A DNA stretch of 64,000 nt from Pseudoscleropodium purum. Lineage: Eukaryota > Streptophyta > Bryopsida > Hypnales > Brachytheciaceae. Where the stretch lies: contig OZ017795.1 in NCBI GenBank assembly GCA_963969395.1, positions 24,161,063-24,225,062 on the forward strand, written 5' to 3'. The translations under genes were made by a program, and so were the position numbers. The notes under the pieces were generated by a model, which saw only the letters and a program-made list of their open reading frames with translations, was not told the origin of the DNA and searched no databases. Position 1 is the first letter of the stretch. Each line of letters opens with the position of its first letter. This document shows positions 9,498 through 20,930 of the stretch, piece after piece.

Positions 9498-10375
9498 TGA
9501 ATTATTACAACCTACACTATAAATGCTAAGCTACTAATTTGCTATATTTCTAGAATTAATGTACAAATTTGCAAGGTGCACTAATATGGTAGTATGCAAT
9601 ATTTTAAAGAATTCAATGCATTGTGGTCCAAAGTATGTTCATACAATCTCAAATGATGTGACTTTCACCAAACTTTGTCTATCTTTCATCTAATATCCAA
9701 CCAATTTTATTTGGAATTTCATCCCAACTTAGATTCACATTTTAATTAGATGACATTCATCTAATATTATCCAAATTTGTATGAGGAGATCTCACATTAC
9801 TATATTCAAATTCTTGCACTCTCAACATAGGCGGATTCAATTGATTGTTGATGACACATAAGGTGATTTGGCATTTGATCTTAACCTATAAATGATATTG
9901 TAGCCATTTTTTAGTCGATGAATGATAGAGAATCTTGTTGTGTTGGACAAAAGTGCAACTATTCATCTTCTAAATTTTGTGGGAAAAGGGAACATCTTCT
10001 ACAATAGCTAGACTTTCAACATGTTCTTTTTCATTTTTTAATCCAAAAATGCACACAGTATCAAACAATTGATTCTCAATAGATATCCTAAGCATTATTC
10101 AAAGGTTAATGTTTGAAGCCAGGGATGATTAAGGTAGTGTGCTCATAAATCATCACTTTTAAGGGCTAGTTGACATTTAAGATGGATGCTTGAAATTATT
10201 TTTCTTTATTTTCCACTCAATGAAAAAATGATGTGGAATCTAACACAAGTAGTTTCATATTTTTTGGAGCATATATGAATTACTTATGAATATTCAAATA
10301 ATTTTGCAATAAGCACTTATTTGAAATCTTAAGCCTTGCAAAATCCACACATGTGTAGTCTAAAAAAAGATATGA
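9498..10375. other. AT-rich region, nothing recognised
   Basis: No gene or bounded repeat could be defined. Confidence 0.5.
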
Positions 10376-11358
10376 TTAACCCCTCATTGCCCAAGGTTGT
10401 TTTGGGTTTCAAAACATTAGTGCTTTTGAAGCAATGTAGATGTAAATGTCACTAAGTTATAAAGATCTTAACCGTACAATCTTGTAGTGAACATGTTGTA
10501 GATGATGTGAATCAAACTTGGAATCATTTGACCGTATAGATTGAAAGATTATAATGTTTTAGTGTTAAAAAAAGATGCTGAAATTTTCCTAGCAACACAC
10601 TTGGAGGTGAAAGTCGATTTCTAAACTTACTCAAATGAAAAAATTTAAAATTATAAAGTTATTCAAAACCAACATACAAACACATTTGTGAAAAAAAAAT
10701 ATCAATCAATTGACTCAATGTATTTGCAAAATGGCTTGCAAATGTCAAGAAAGAGGCAAGAAAAGTTGCAAAAAACACATCTAAGGCTAAACCTCCTTCT
10801 ACTAAAATGTTTCTCAGTCCCTCATAAATTCTTGGATTGATATGAAATTTTAGCCACACAAATTGGATTAGTATGTGCAACTTTTCCAAAAAAATTATTG
10901 GAAACGGACATTGTATGGAGAAGTAACAAGCCACCAAAGTTCAATGTAATCCAAAAATGTTAGGATTTTGAACTTCAAATTGCTTCCAAACATTCAAATC
11001 AACTTGAATTTATATGAAAATTTTACCACAATAACTAGATTTCAAGGGAAACATAATACTACAAAAAAATTTGTTGAAAAAAAATATTGGATGAAGGAGA
11101 TACAACCCCCCAAAGTTTCAGCCATCAAATGCAATTTGGTGGACTCAAATTGAACCTGTGAACTTCAACTGAATTTCAAGAATTCAATTCAGCTTGTATT
11201 GATCTGAAAATTTTACCACATAAACTAAAAGAGAGAGTGCAACTTTTCCAACAAGTTTTATTGAATTTGAACGATGATTGCAAAAGTTACAACACTTTGA
11301 ATTTGACTTGAAACTCTTTGAGGCCACATTTCGACTGGTGCGGCGGTGAGGGGTTAAA
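10376..11358 (+). mobile_element. TTAACCCC-ended element with an internal degenerate tandem array
   Basis: It begins ttaacccctcattgcccaag and ends gaggggttaa, giving inverted TTAACCCCT(C/A)A termini. Inside are three degenerate units of roughly 160 bp (about 10835-10990, 10990-11150, 11190-11330). Each has a 'gatatgaaaattttaccacac' type box, a 'gcaacttttccaa' box and a 'ccaaagttyaa' box. No transposase frame is present. A 92-codon minus frame here (10659-10937) is explained by the repeats. Confidence 0.45.
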
Positions 11359-12351
11359 CCAAAAACAAATAGAAAAGCACTCAAAAAGTAATACACAAGG
11401 TTCCTAAATGTGACTCTTATTAATCTTAAATGAACCCTATATTCTTTTAACATGTGTAAGAAGGCAATTGGGCAATCAATTCCCATTTAGAAAAATTAAG
11501 TGGACATACCTTGGCTTTGAAATGGACCCTCCTCAACTTTTATTCCATCCATTAAAAAAGTATGAACAAATCTCATTAATGCTCTGACATTACGAGCATT
11601 CCAACTCACATCCACTAACTATTACTTTTGAAGCCACCTATAAGATGGTTTGAAGAAGAGGATCTAAATTAAAGCCAACTACTATAATAGTATTTTTTGA
11701 GCTTTGTGCGTATTTTAATAGTGTGTAGGTGCACATCAAAATTGGAAAAAAGAAACAAGAAAAATGGGGGGGGTATATAGTTGTTGAAAATTGAAAAATT
11801 AAACTCTTAGTTAGCTCGCTTGGGACGCATTCCTCTGGTTCTTTGTATTGTTTCCCTCATCACTGAAAATAGTCCATGTGTTCCATGTGAAAAAAAAAAA
11901 ACAGCTTGCACTCTTAGAATTAACCTGTGCACCAATAAATTATTTCCAATATCATTCTTTTTATCTCCTGTAAGATAAAAGGAAAACATTCTTGTGGCTT
12001 GGCATCTGCTGCTTGTCTATACATCACCGACACCAAAGCATGTTTTTTGAATCAGACACCAGAATTCAAGTGAGTTTCAATTGATGCTTCATGCAATTAT
12101 TCTGAAATAAACTGTACCGGTATTATGAAAATTAATATTCCAATAAGTGGACCCCTTTGAATTTCACTGTGATTTTAAAATGATTGCACCCACCCACCTC
12201 CCACAAATGGCAAAAAGTAATGAATTCATCCACTCAGTATCACAGAATGTCAACAAACATCAAAAAAGAAAAACTCTACTTTCTTTTTGACAGCATTTAA
12301 TTGTTTCATATTCCATGCCTATATTATCTGAATGTGCAAACTACTCCGTAT
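11359..12351. other. AT-rich region, nothing recognised
   Basis: No gene is visible. A G-run precedes tatatag near 11766. Confidence 0.45.
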
Positions 12352-12636
12352 AAGGTAGGGTTCTGTAAAAGTGACCACTACAGAGAGGTACATTTTGCTT
12401 TCTTCAGTGTACCAATGGTGTACATTTCAGGAGGTAGTCACTTTTAGTGACCATTGCGTTTCAACTTGTAAAACTTGTAACTAATCCCTCTAAGATCCAA
12501 AAAATATGAAACCACCTGGGTTAAATGACAATTCCATTTTTCTTCCTACAAAAATTTACATAATTGTTTCATAGAGTTTAGCTTCTCCCCAAATGCAATC
12601 AATTCTTAAGAGATTACCTGAAAAGTAGACTACCTT
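12352..12636 (+). mobile_element. AAGGTAG-type MITE, copy 1
   Basis: The left end AAGGTAGGGTTCTGTAAAAG and the right end (reverse-complemented, AAGGTAGTCTACTTTTCAGG) form imperfect inverted termini. Internal landmarks shared with the other copies are gtaccaatggtgtacattt, cttgtaactaat, ccaaaaaatatgaaac, attccatttttctt and gcaatcaattctt. It is non-coding. Confidence 0.7.
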
Positions 12637-15266
12637 ATGTTATGTATAATTGCTCAAATGCCACTCCAACTTCTAACCAATTGTCAAACTACCATATATG
12701 AGGGTCAAATTTTGCATAATTTGATCCCTAAAGGTTTTAATTTTTAGAAATGGATTTCTAAGGTTTTCACGGGCACGTTCCTATAATGTCTACTTTTATT
12801 ATAATTTTTCAAATTAGTTCTTTGGAAATAAAATATTTATTTTAAGTGGTACCCAAGACCAAAAATTATGCCCTCATGAGCACAAAATGCTTGACCCCAA
12901 GGAGGCAAAGAACAAACCTTGACTTTAGAAGTAAAAAATAATTAAGAAAAAAATCTTCTTTTTCTTATTGAGTATATTTGTGTCTCTAGGGGAAGCTTTG
13001 TATTAGTAATGTGAAAGTTGTGAAGGGTCTTGTTTTGAAAGCAATCGAGGCATCTTTTTGAAAAAATAAAAATATAAAATTTGTTTTTGAACTCAATTTT
13101 TATAATTTTTCAAAATAAAAAGGTCCATATAGGGTGTAGACTAATTGCTACAATAAACTTACCATTAGGATTGACATGCATCATTTTCATTTTAGAATTA
13201 TCAACAATACAATTTTCCATCTATCTTGTTTCCACTTTTCTTTTACTCTTACAGGACCAAGTAGCATTTTTTGACAATATAGAATTTTTGGTCATCCATT
13301 TACAAAAGGAGTTTTCAAAACTTTTTTTGAAATTTCCACACAACACGTAGTCGAGGAGTAGCTTTAATGTGCAACAATTTTTATTGCTTTTGACTAAGTT
13401 TGAAAAGCTTTGAATCATTCTATTTTGATTAATGAGATGAAAGTTATGAGGAGTTTTAATTTGTGGACAATTATGGAATCTCTACTCTAAAATAAACTCA
13501 AGGGCTTTTATTAAACTCAATTTTCAATATTTTTGGAAAAGATAAAATCATAGGATGTAGATTGTTTATTACTACATACAACATTACAACCATTGGAATT
13601 GGCATTTTTCAATTCCATAACTAAATTCTTTACAATGTCATATTTTAAATCATTCTCTACTTCTTTCTACTTATTATTTTTTTCAAGTGTGAATACAAAA
13701 CATTTTTTGTTGAAATTTTTAATATGTATTTTCAACTTATTTCTTCAACATATTATAGAGAATTTTAAAAGGTAAGATCTATACATTTTTAAATAAAAGT
13801 TTGAAAGATGAATCTAATCATTTGGGAAGAGTTCAAAATATTTCTTTTTGAAATCCGAGTATCATGATCTTGCAATTGGTAATTTTTTTTATTCTAAAAT
13901 TTAAGGAAAGTGTACTCTTACAAGTTAACTAAAGGATCTTATAGTTGGATTTGTTCAAAAATAAAGGTTATAAAGATTTTAGCCTTGCTTTGGAAACCCA
14001 GTACTTTGAAGCATTTTGGAGCCTCTAAACTTGAAAGAATTTTAGGGTTTTATAATTTTTAACCCTCAAAGGACATATCTCCCCTTATGATCCAAGGTAG
14101 TCACCGTGATATTCCTATTATTAGACTAGTAGGAACATTCTTTGTTTTCTAAATTAACAATGAAGTCCTCCTTAAAACCTTTTAAGTCCATAGCATCATT
14201 ATAAGATTAAAGGATAAAATGAATTTGTCTTTTTCAGATTTTCATTCCTAAATTCCTAACCCAAAGATCTAAGCTTAAAAATAATATAGTGTAATCATTT
14301 TTAATTTAGAGGATTTACAGTCCAAAACCTAGTAAAGCAATCTCTAAAAGATTTTTTTTACTTTGAATACAAATATCTGTTCGGTCAAAGCTCTTGGAAT
14401 TTTTTCAGCACATTCTTGTACACATTTAAAGCAATATCCCAAGGTTAGGCATGAAAAAAGTACTTTTTTGAGTCATTTTTGTCCATTGCACTAGAAGATA
14501 TAGTTTTAGAGTTTTTTTTTTGGTGAAACATAGTTTTAAACCTTTAGAGGTTATCTAAAGTGTCAAATGTCATCTTATGATTGATTTTTGATGACATGAA
14601 AATTCAATTGTGACTCTCCTTCCTTGCCTAAATTGACCCTCACAAAAATAAGATTTAAATCTTGCCAATTTTTGACCCTAAGTGCTCAAATGACCAATTT
14701 ATGGTCGCTAAATACTTAACTTTATGCAACATTTTTGAGTAGAAAAAACCTTTTTTCAAAGTTCTTTTGTGCAAATTAGATTTTTTTATTCAATTTTTAT
14801 GTAAAAGACTAAGATTACTAAAGTCAAACAAAAATTATAGGGGAAATAGCACAAAGTGTTTAGAATTTGCTTGGTGTTGGAAAATTTACTATTTTGAAAA
14901 AGTGTTGACATTCTCATTACTAAATCTTATGAATTTTTTTCCACAAATCAATAGAAACCACAATTTTGGCCAATAAATTTTTTTTGAAATGCTAAAGATA
15001 GAAATTGCATTTTTGGTGAATTTTTGAAGTCATATGTTCACAATTAATTTAAAGAGAATCTAAAAATAATATTGATAGGACACATACTTTCTACTTTTCA
15101 TGCTTTACATTATCTTTGATGCAAACTTCAAAAAAGTTATAGAACTTATCATTTGATAAGACATTTGTATTTTGTCCAAACTACTTGAGCTTTCACGGAT
15201 TAAGTAGGTACAAATCATTGTATTCTTGAAGGTCCAAAAAAAAATGGATACCTCTAAACCCACCTT
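12637..15266. other. AT-rich region including a decayed TTAACCCC-family interior (about 13040-14060)
   Basis: Roughly 13040-14060 is collinear with 61280-61760 and, inverted, with 62940-63990. Shared blocks include aaccattggaattggcattt, cattctctacttctttctac, gatcttgcaattggt and ttagccttgctttg. Small frames here (13081-13350 and 13593-13775) fall in these repeat copies and are not credible genes. The remainder shows nothing. Confidence 0.45.
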
Positions 15267-15553
15267 AAGGTAGGAGGTTCTTCAAGCACTCATGTTCTAA
15301 AATTGCCTACCTCCTCAAATGTATGCTATTTGTACATGTTGCTTTTTCACTGTACCAACAATGTACATTTGAGCCCTATGCCATTTCAACTTCAAAAATT
15401 CATAACTAATTCCATGAAGCTCCAAAAAATATGAAACGACTTGGGTTGAATGCCAATTCCATTTTTCTTTCAAGGAAAATTTATTTGAAGAAGTTTCACC
15501 TCCCCAAATTCAATTTCATCTCTTAAATAGGTGCTTTATGGACCTCCCACCTT
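15267..15553 (+). mobile_element. AAGGTAG-type MITE, copy 2
   Basis: The left end is AAGGTAGGAGGTTCTTCAAG; the right end, reverse-complemented, is AAGGTGGGAGGTCC. It shares the internal landmarks of the family (accaacaatgtacattt, ataactaattcc, ccaaaaaatatgaaac, attccatttttctttc). Confidence 0.65.
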
Positions 15554-16078
15554 GTAGGCGTTTTTATTGTTTTTATTGTTTTTATTGTTTTTTTTCTGTT
15601 TCTGTCAGGTTCCGCCACCACCTCAAGTGTCTTGTTCCAACTTCATTAAGTTTACATTCTAAGTTAATTAAGTAACTCTTTGGCATGTAAGTGAGGACTG
15701 AAGAGCCATGGCATCCCACAGACAGCTGATGACTGACACTTATTACTCAACGGAATGCTGTTGCCAAAATATGGGAAAAAGGCCGCAAGCCCAATTGAAG
15801 CCCTGGCGGGGTTCAGTTCGAGTCTGCCGAACTATCTTCAGCAGGGCTAGATTCATGGAAAATGGAACCAATTCTCTGACGACCGCCATTTGTTGACTTT
15901 TATTATTGGTCAGTCCTTTCCTCAACAAAAATTCTTACTTTTCTATGCCAAAAAACCACTTTAAAACGGCTGATTCAACATTAAGGCTGCTTTAGACCAG
16001 GAGGCAGTTAAAGGACAGGAATGAATTCCACAATTCAGTGCTGCCCCTTCCTGCCTTTTTGATTCACGTGGAGGTACC
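15554..16078. other. Small island of ordinary composition, no gene recognised
   Basis: It contains a TTTTTATTG triplet run (15566-15592) and a 62-codon frame at 15708-15896 (ATG start, Cys/Arg-rich, no recognised domain). I see no splice or promoter context that supports a gene. Confidence 0.4.
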
Positions 16079-16391
16079 AGTTCTGCTCTTCTCTTAAAGC
16101 GACCTTTTAAGAGCTGATTGCATTTGGCGGGGAAGCTAATAAATCTCTTGGAAACAGGTTTCAGTGAATTTTCGTAGGAAGGAAAAATGGAATTGGCATC
16201 AAACCCAAGGCGTTTCATATTTTTTGGACATTTGAGGAATTAGTTATGAATTTCTGAAGTGGAAGTGCAGGGATCACTAAAAGCGACCACCTCCTGAAAT
16301 GTAGACTATTGGTATATTGAAGAAAGCAAAATGTACCTTCAAGTTATTATCACTTTCAAAGCACGGGTGCTTTTAGAGCACACTACTTTAA
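16079..16391 (-). mobile_element. AAGGTAG-type MITE, copy 3
   Basis: This is an inverted copy: ctcttaaagcgacc and gagctgattgcatttgg at the left, then ggaattggcat, ttcatattttttgg, gaattagttatgaa and tgtagactattggtatattg, ending gtgcttttagagcacactactt. It abuts copy 4. Confidence 0.7.
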
Positions 16392-16675
16392 GATAATTTG
16401 CTCTTAAAGTGACCTTTCAAGAGCTGATTGCATTTGGGAGGAAGCTAAATTCTTTGAAATTATTTTCAGTAAATTTCCCTGGGAAGAAAAATAGAATTGG
16501 CATCAAAACCAAGTTGTTTCATATTTTTTGGTCATTTGAGAAATTAGTTATGAATTTCAGAAGTTGAAGTCTAGCAGTCACTAGAAGCGACTACTACCTA
16601 AAATGTAGATTGTTGCTATATTGAAGAAAACAAAATGTACCTTCAAGTTATGATCACTTTCAAAGCACACTACCT
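16392..16675 (-). mobile_element. AAGGTAG-type MITE, copy 4
   Basis: It is collinear with copy 3 throughout (tgctcttaaagtgacc to caaagcacactacctt). It abuts copy 5 at the palindromic junction ctaccTTAAggtag. Confidence 0.7.
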
Positions 16676-17265
16676 TAAGGTAGTCTGCTTTTAAAGTGAC
16701 CTTTTAAGAGTTGATTGCATTCGGAGGGAGGCTAAATTCCTTGGAAATATTTTCAATAAATTTTCATGGGAAGAAAAATAGAATTGGCATGAAACCAAAG
16801 TAGTTTTATATTTTTTGAACCTTTGTGGAATTAGTTAAAACCTTTTTGAAGTTGAAATCATTAGAGGAGATTTGGGGGGGCTAGAGGGCAATTTTAGGCT
16901 TGTTCCCCTGACGTTGTTCCCATGGCAAATTGGAAACAATTGCTATCCATTTGGATTTTTTGGTAAAAAAAAATCAGAATGCAAGAAAAGCAAAAAAACT
17001 TTGAATTTTTTTCGTCACATGCTAATTGTCATACCACATCAGGTAACAATTGCAAGCTATTGGGAGGTTGTTCTACTGACATTGGTAGCCTATGGAATTC
17101 GAAGCCTTCCAATGTAGTTGAAATTCCTCTAATGGTAGTAGTCACTAAAAGCAACCACCATCTAAAATGTAGACTATTTGTATATTGGAGAAAATAAAAT
17201 GTACCTATGTATTAGTAGTCGCTTCTAGAGGAGGGTCGCTTTAATTTAAAGCACCTTACCTTATT
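16676..17265 (-). mobile_element. AAGGTAG-type MITE, copy 5, split by another MITE
   Basis: The left part (aaggtagtctgcttttaaagtgacc to about 16858) and the right part (gtagtagtcactaaaagc to gcaccttacctt) join into one family member once the insertion 16859-17134 is removed. Confidence 0.7.
16859..17134 (+). mobile_element. CATTAGAGGA-type MITE, copy 2, nested in an AAGGTAG-type MITE
   Basis: The left end is cattagaggagatttggggg; the right end, reverse-complemented, is cattagaggaatttcaacta. The interior matches copy 1 (caattgcaag, ttggtagcctatgg, gccttcca) and copy 3 (gggggctagag, ggcttgttcccc). Length is 276 bp. Being nested, it is younger than its host element. Confidence 0.75.
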
Positions 17266-17381
17266 TTCTATCAAGATATAACCCTTTGTCTTCAAGTGTC
17301 AAAATGACTACTTCTGGTCTCTAGGTGCTTGGAAATCACTTGAAATAGGAAGTAAAGTATGAAGTTTGTAAGTTCCTTGTA

Positions 17382-17382
<1 letters not shown>

Positions 17383-17426
<44 letters not shown>
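17383..17426. repeat. (TA)n microsatellite
   Basis: An uninterrupted run of alternating T and A of about 44 bases. Confidence 0.95.
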
Positions 17427-17431
<5 letters not shown>

Positions 17432-18090
17432 ATAATTAGATCATGATTTGGATTTACAATCTATCAAAATACATGATTGTATATAAGTAGTATGCATTGT
17501 GTATCGACATTGTAATGACAAAGAAGAGACAAGCAATATAAAATAAATGTGTGCTTCATAAAGAAATTGTTTTTGGTGGACTTCCAATGTGAAAGAAAAA
17601 ATAAAGAAGACACATGATTGGGTTTTGTCACAAGAGATGCTATTATCAAAGGAAGGAAATCACACCATAGACCTTAATAAGTATACAACTTTCAATGCAA
17701 TATAATATTTCAAAGCCAAATAATGTAATTGTTAAAAAAATATGTCGACGTCATTATAATAGATATTCAATTTCTCATACCTTGATCTTAATAAGTTCTT
17801 AACCCTAAAGCCCTTATAAGTGGATGTTCTTTGTGTAATATGTTGTACATTGTATATTCAAAACAACCATGAACTCCAAAAAGTACTAAAGAATTTGTAA
17901 ATTAGACAACCAAACACTACTAGAAAATTCATGACCAAAATAACAAAATTTCAACTCAAATTTGTTGAAAGATTTAGTCATTTTAGAGATGTTGTTTTGG
18001 ACAAAACCAAATTGAAATTTGTTGATTTTTTCTGTTTTTTTGGATGAATTATATTTAATTTAATTTATGGGCGGTGCCCATTTAAAATAA

Positions 18091-18211
18091 TTTTTTTTTC
18101 TGCTCGGACAAGGCCACCTAAGCCACCCACCACATGGGCGGGTGCCTCCATGGGGATTTGAACCTTGGACTTCATGTTTGGAGGTCCAAGGTTCCAACCA
18201 CTAAACCACCT
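18091..18211 (-). mobile_element. tRNA-derived SINE-like insertion
   Basis: On the minus strand it starts aggtggtttagtggttgg, containing an A-box-like GGTTTAGTGG (18198-18207). It continues to GGTTCAAATCC (18154-18164), which fits the tRNA B-box consensus. About 50 bases later it ends in nine A residues. The base-paired block around cttggacctcc/gtccaag looks like a decayed anticodon arm, but acceptor and D arms do not form, so it is not a tRNA gene. Confidence 0.5.
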
Positions 18212-18289
18212 AAATATTTAAGTGATCACACAAGAACAAGAATTTTATATATTTAGTTTTTTCATTGTTTTTTCGTATGTTTTGTATTT

Positions 18290-18645
18290 TCAACAAACTT
18301 CAGAGGTCATTTAGTCATAGTAGAACACATTTTTTTAGAAAACTTGAAAATTAGAAAAGTTGTAAATTCAAACTAAATTTTACCTTCTAAAATCCGTTTG
18401 TGATTTAGATTCTTCAATCAAAAGTTATGGACAAAAATCAGAGAGGATGTTTGAAAATGTCAAAATAAATGTTCCTAGCTATTCCTCTCTAATTTTTGTC
18501 TATAACTTTTGATTGAAGAATCTAAATCACAAACGGATTCTTAGAGATGAAAATTAGCTTGAATTTACAACTTTTCTCAGTTTTAAGTTTTTAAATTTTT
18601 TTTATTCTACTATGCAAGAATGGACTTCAAAGTCTGCTGAATTGA
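18290..18645. repeat. Long hairpin in the CACTA-like element
   Basis: Arms at about 18290-18446 and 18482-18645 pair around a 35-base loop. The inner 70 bases of each arm are nearly perfect, with only a few mismatches. Transcription on either strand would give a long double-stranded RNA. Confidence 0.8.
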
Positions 18646-18923
18646 AAAAAGACTGAATTTTACATGATTCATTTTTTTTTAAATCATTATACTTAGATTC
18701 TCAAATATTCCAAAAAGATTCCAAAGATTCCAAAAAGATTCTAAAAAGATTTCAAATTCAACAAAAACTTCTTGATTTGGTCATTGCACTATTCAAATCA
18801 ACAGAAAGAATTTGCCATTTTGTTGATTTTCATAGAAAGTTACAAAATGGTCATTCTACTCTCCCAAATAACAAAAATCAGTTGAATTTTTGTTGTTTTT
18901 GTTGTGCATTTCTAGTAGTAAAA

Positions 18924-19792
18924 TACAAGCACAATGTATCATTTTTGAGATGTCAAGTGCATGTATTTTTAAAATGGCCCATCTTCACTTTTGAAAAATT
19001 CATTACACCTATTGTTTATTGAATTAAAGTACCTCTAAAAATCTTGTTTCCAAATTTGCAATAATTACACTTTATGTAAACATTATAATCTCCAAAAATG
19101 CATCATTCAATGATCATGAAAATTTTGTAGTAGATGTGTCTCCATGGTATGTAGAACTCTATACAGTTAAATGATTAGAATATCTCATATGCAAGCAATA
19201 GTACAACTATTTCAAACAATAGATCAAGAATATATTTACTTTTGCTAGCATTATTATTGAAGCCTGAAGATTAAGGGTTTGGGAAGCACAATTGTAGTTG
19301 CAATGTACATAACAAAGTTATTCTTTTGCCCCCAACTCCATAGAAAGTTCTTATATCCCTCTTTTTTGTGCATAAGGGACATTTCAATTTAATTCTTCAA
19401 GGATTAGAGCTTAGGTCCATATAGTAAAACTTTAAAGTCCTTCATTTTGTTTAGTTTATTTTGCAACTAAATTTGCATGTAGTGTTTTTTGTTTGTTTTT
19501 CGGAGATGGCATCACATGTCCTCTATAAGTCATAAAAATTTCAATATTTTTGTAAAAACTTAAAATTGTTGTGAATTTTTTACAAAAGAAAATTCATATC
19601 TAATATGAATTAAATTTTTAAAATGGAAGTTTTACTATAAGTCTACATCTTAGTGAAGAACAACATGCTTGGGTGGAACCATATCTAATGAGAGTTTGAT
19701 TTTTTCATTTCTACTCAATGCACTCAAAAAGTATTTATCACCTCTAGACAATTTTTAGTCAAATGATCCATAAGCCTTTGTTAAGGTAGGGT
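18924..19792. other. AT-rich region, nothing recognised
   Basis: No gene or bounded repeat. Confidence 0.5.
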
Positions 19793-20113
19793 GCTCTAAA
19801 AGCAACTATGCTCTAAAATTGATTGTAATATAGAGGTGCACTTTGTTTTTTTCAATGTACCAAAAGCATACATTTCAGAAGGTGGTCACATTTAGTCACC
19901 ACTATGTTTCAGCTTCAAAAATTTGTAACTAATCCTACGAAGGTCCCAAATATATAAAACGACTTGAGAGTTAAGTTAGATCACTTAGATGCCAATTCCA
20001 TATTTCTTTCTACAAAAATGTACTGAAAATTGTTTAAAATTTTTTAGCTTCCCCCTAAATGCAATCAACTCTTAAAAGATTGATTTAAGAATAAATAAGA
20101 TTATCTTACTTTA
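19793..20113 (+). mobile_element. AAGGTAG-type MITE, copy 6
   Basis: The left end is AAGGTAGGGTGCTCTAAAAG. Family landmarks follow (accaaaagcatacattt, ttgtaactaatcc, gccaattccat, gcaatcaactctt), with a decayed right end near cttactttag. Confidence 0.65.
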
Positions 20114-20930
20114 GTCCTTGCTTGTGTTGCAGAATGTCAAATTCATTTAGTCACCATGATCAAATAAAATCATGGTTAAGGTAGAAGCACCAATTACCAA
20201 CCACACCCCATATTCAATATGGAAGGGATGTTAGAGGTGTTAATTCCAACTTTAGGCTGGATCTGCTAGATTTGAAGCTTGAATTTTTTTTTGTCCCTTT
20301 CAAGTTGGCAACTAATAAGCTTATGATACATTACCTATAGTAATGGGCAAGAAAGTATTATTTGGAATGATTGGAATTAGAAGACTCTAGACATTGCTTA
20401 TAGGCCAAGAATTCTTTTCCTCCCAAAATGCACAGTATTTTCAATTTTCTCAATAAAAATTTAAAAATTTAGCAATCTTCATATTTCCTATCTTCCTATA
20501 TAGGAAAAATATCCACCAACTCATACTACACAGAATTTGCTTCCAAATTGCTTATTTGATTGGTTATTGGTGCTTCCACTTTAGACACATGATGTGGATC
20601 TCATCTCTAGGAGAGATCATTTAGGATGCTTGGATTCACCTTCTTTGATTAACATTGAAATGTTGTTGAGGACACAAATGGCCTTTGAATGATTTCACCT
20701 AAGACTTTAAAATGAAAAAAAAGTTTTGTCATCCATTTTTTTAAAAAGTGAAATGAAAAGAAAGTTTTATCATCCATGTTGTATTTAATATGAATTTTCT
20801 TCATTTTTTTTCTTAAAAAATTCACAATAATTTCAAATTTCCCCCTCAAAATTTAAAAATTTGTAATGAACCTATTATTTCATCTCTGAAAAATAAATAT
20901 AAAATTTTTCATTCATATCTAGTTGCGAAA
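20114..20930. other. AT-rich region with a short direct repeat
   Basis: The block aagttttRtcatccat occurs twice about 45 bases apart, at 20722-20738 and 20762-20778. Nothing else is recognised. Confidence 0.45.

Larger units (their letters stand above)
17915..18920 (+). mobile_element. CACTA-like non-autonomous foldback element (1006 bp)
   Basis: The left end CACTACTAGAAA is matched by the right end TTTCTAGTAGTA (last base differs from the expected G). AAA flanks both sides (17912-17914 and 18921-18923), consistent with the 3-bp target duplication of CACTA (En/Spm-like) transposons. Copies of a TTTGTTGA/TCAACAAA word near both ends resemble CACTA subterminal repeats. The centre is a large hairpin, and a SINE-like block is inserted. 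There is no transposase frame. Confidence 0.65.

Noticed and set aside
13081..13775. Two Phe/Leu-rich frames of 60-89 codons
   Set aside because: They lie in a dispersed AT-rich repeat also found at 61.3 kb and 63.3 kb, with frames broken in the other copies.
16079..17265. CRISPR-like or satellite array
   Set aside because: Repeats of about 300 bp with inverted ends, not short repeats with unique spacers. Members also occur singly elsewhere.
18120..18215. tRNA gene on the minus strand
   Set aside because: A and B boxes are present, but acceptor and D stems do not form and an A tail follows. It fits a SINE-like retroposon better.
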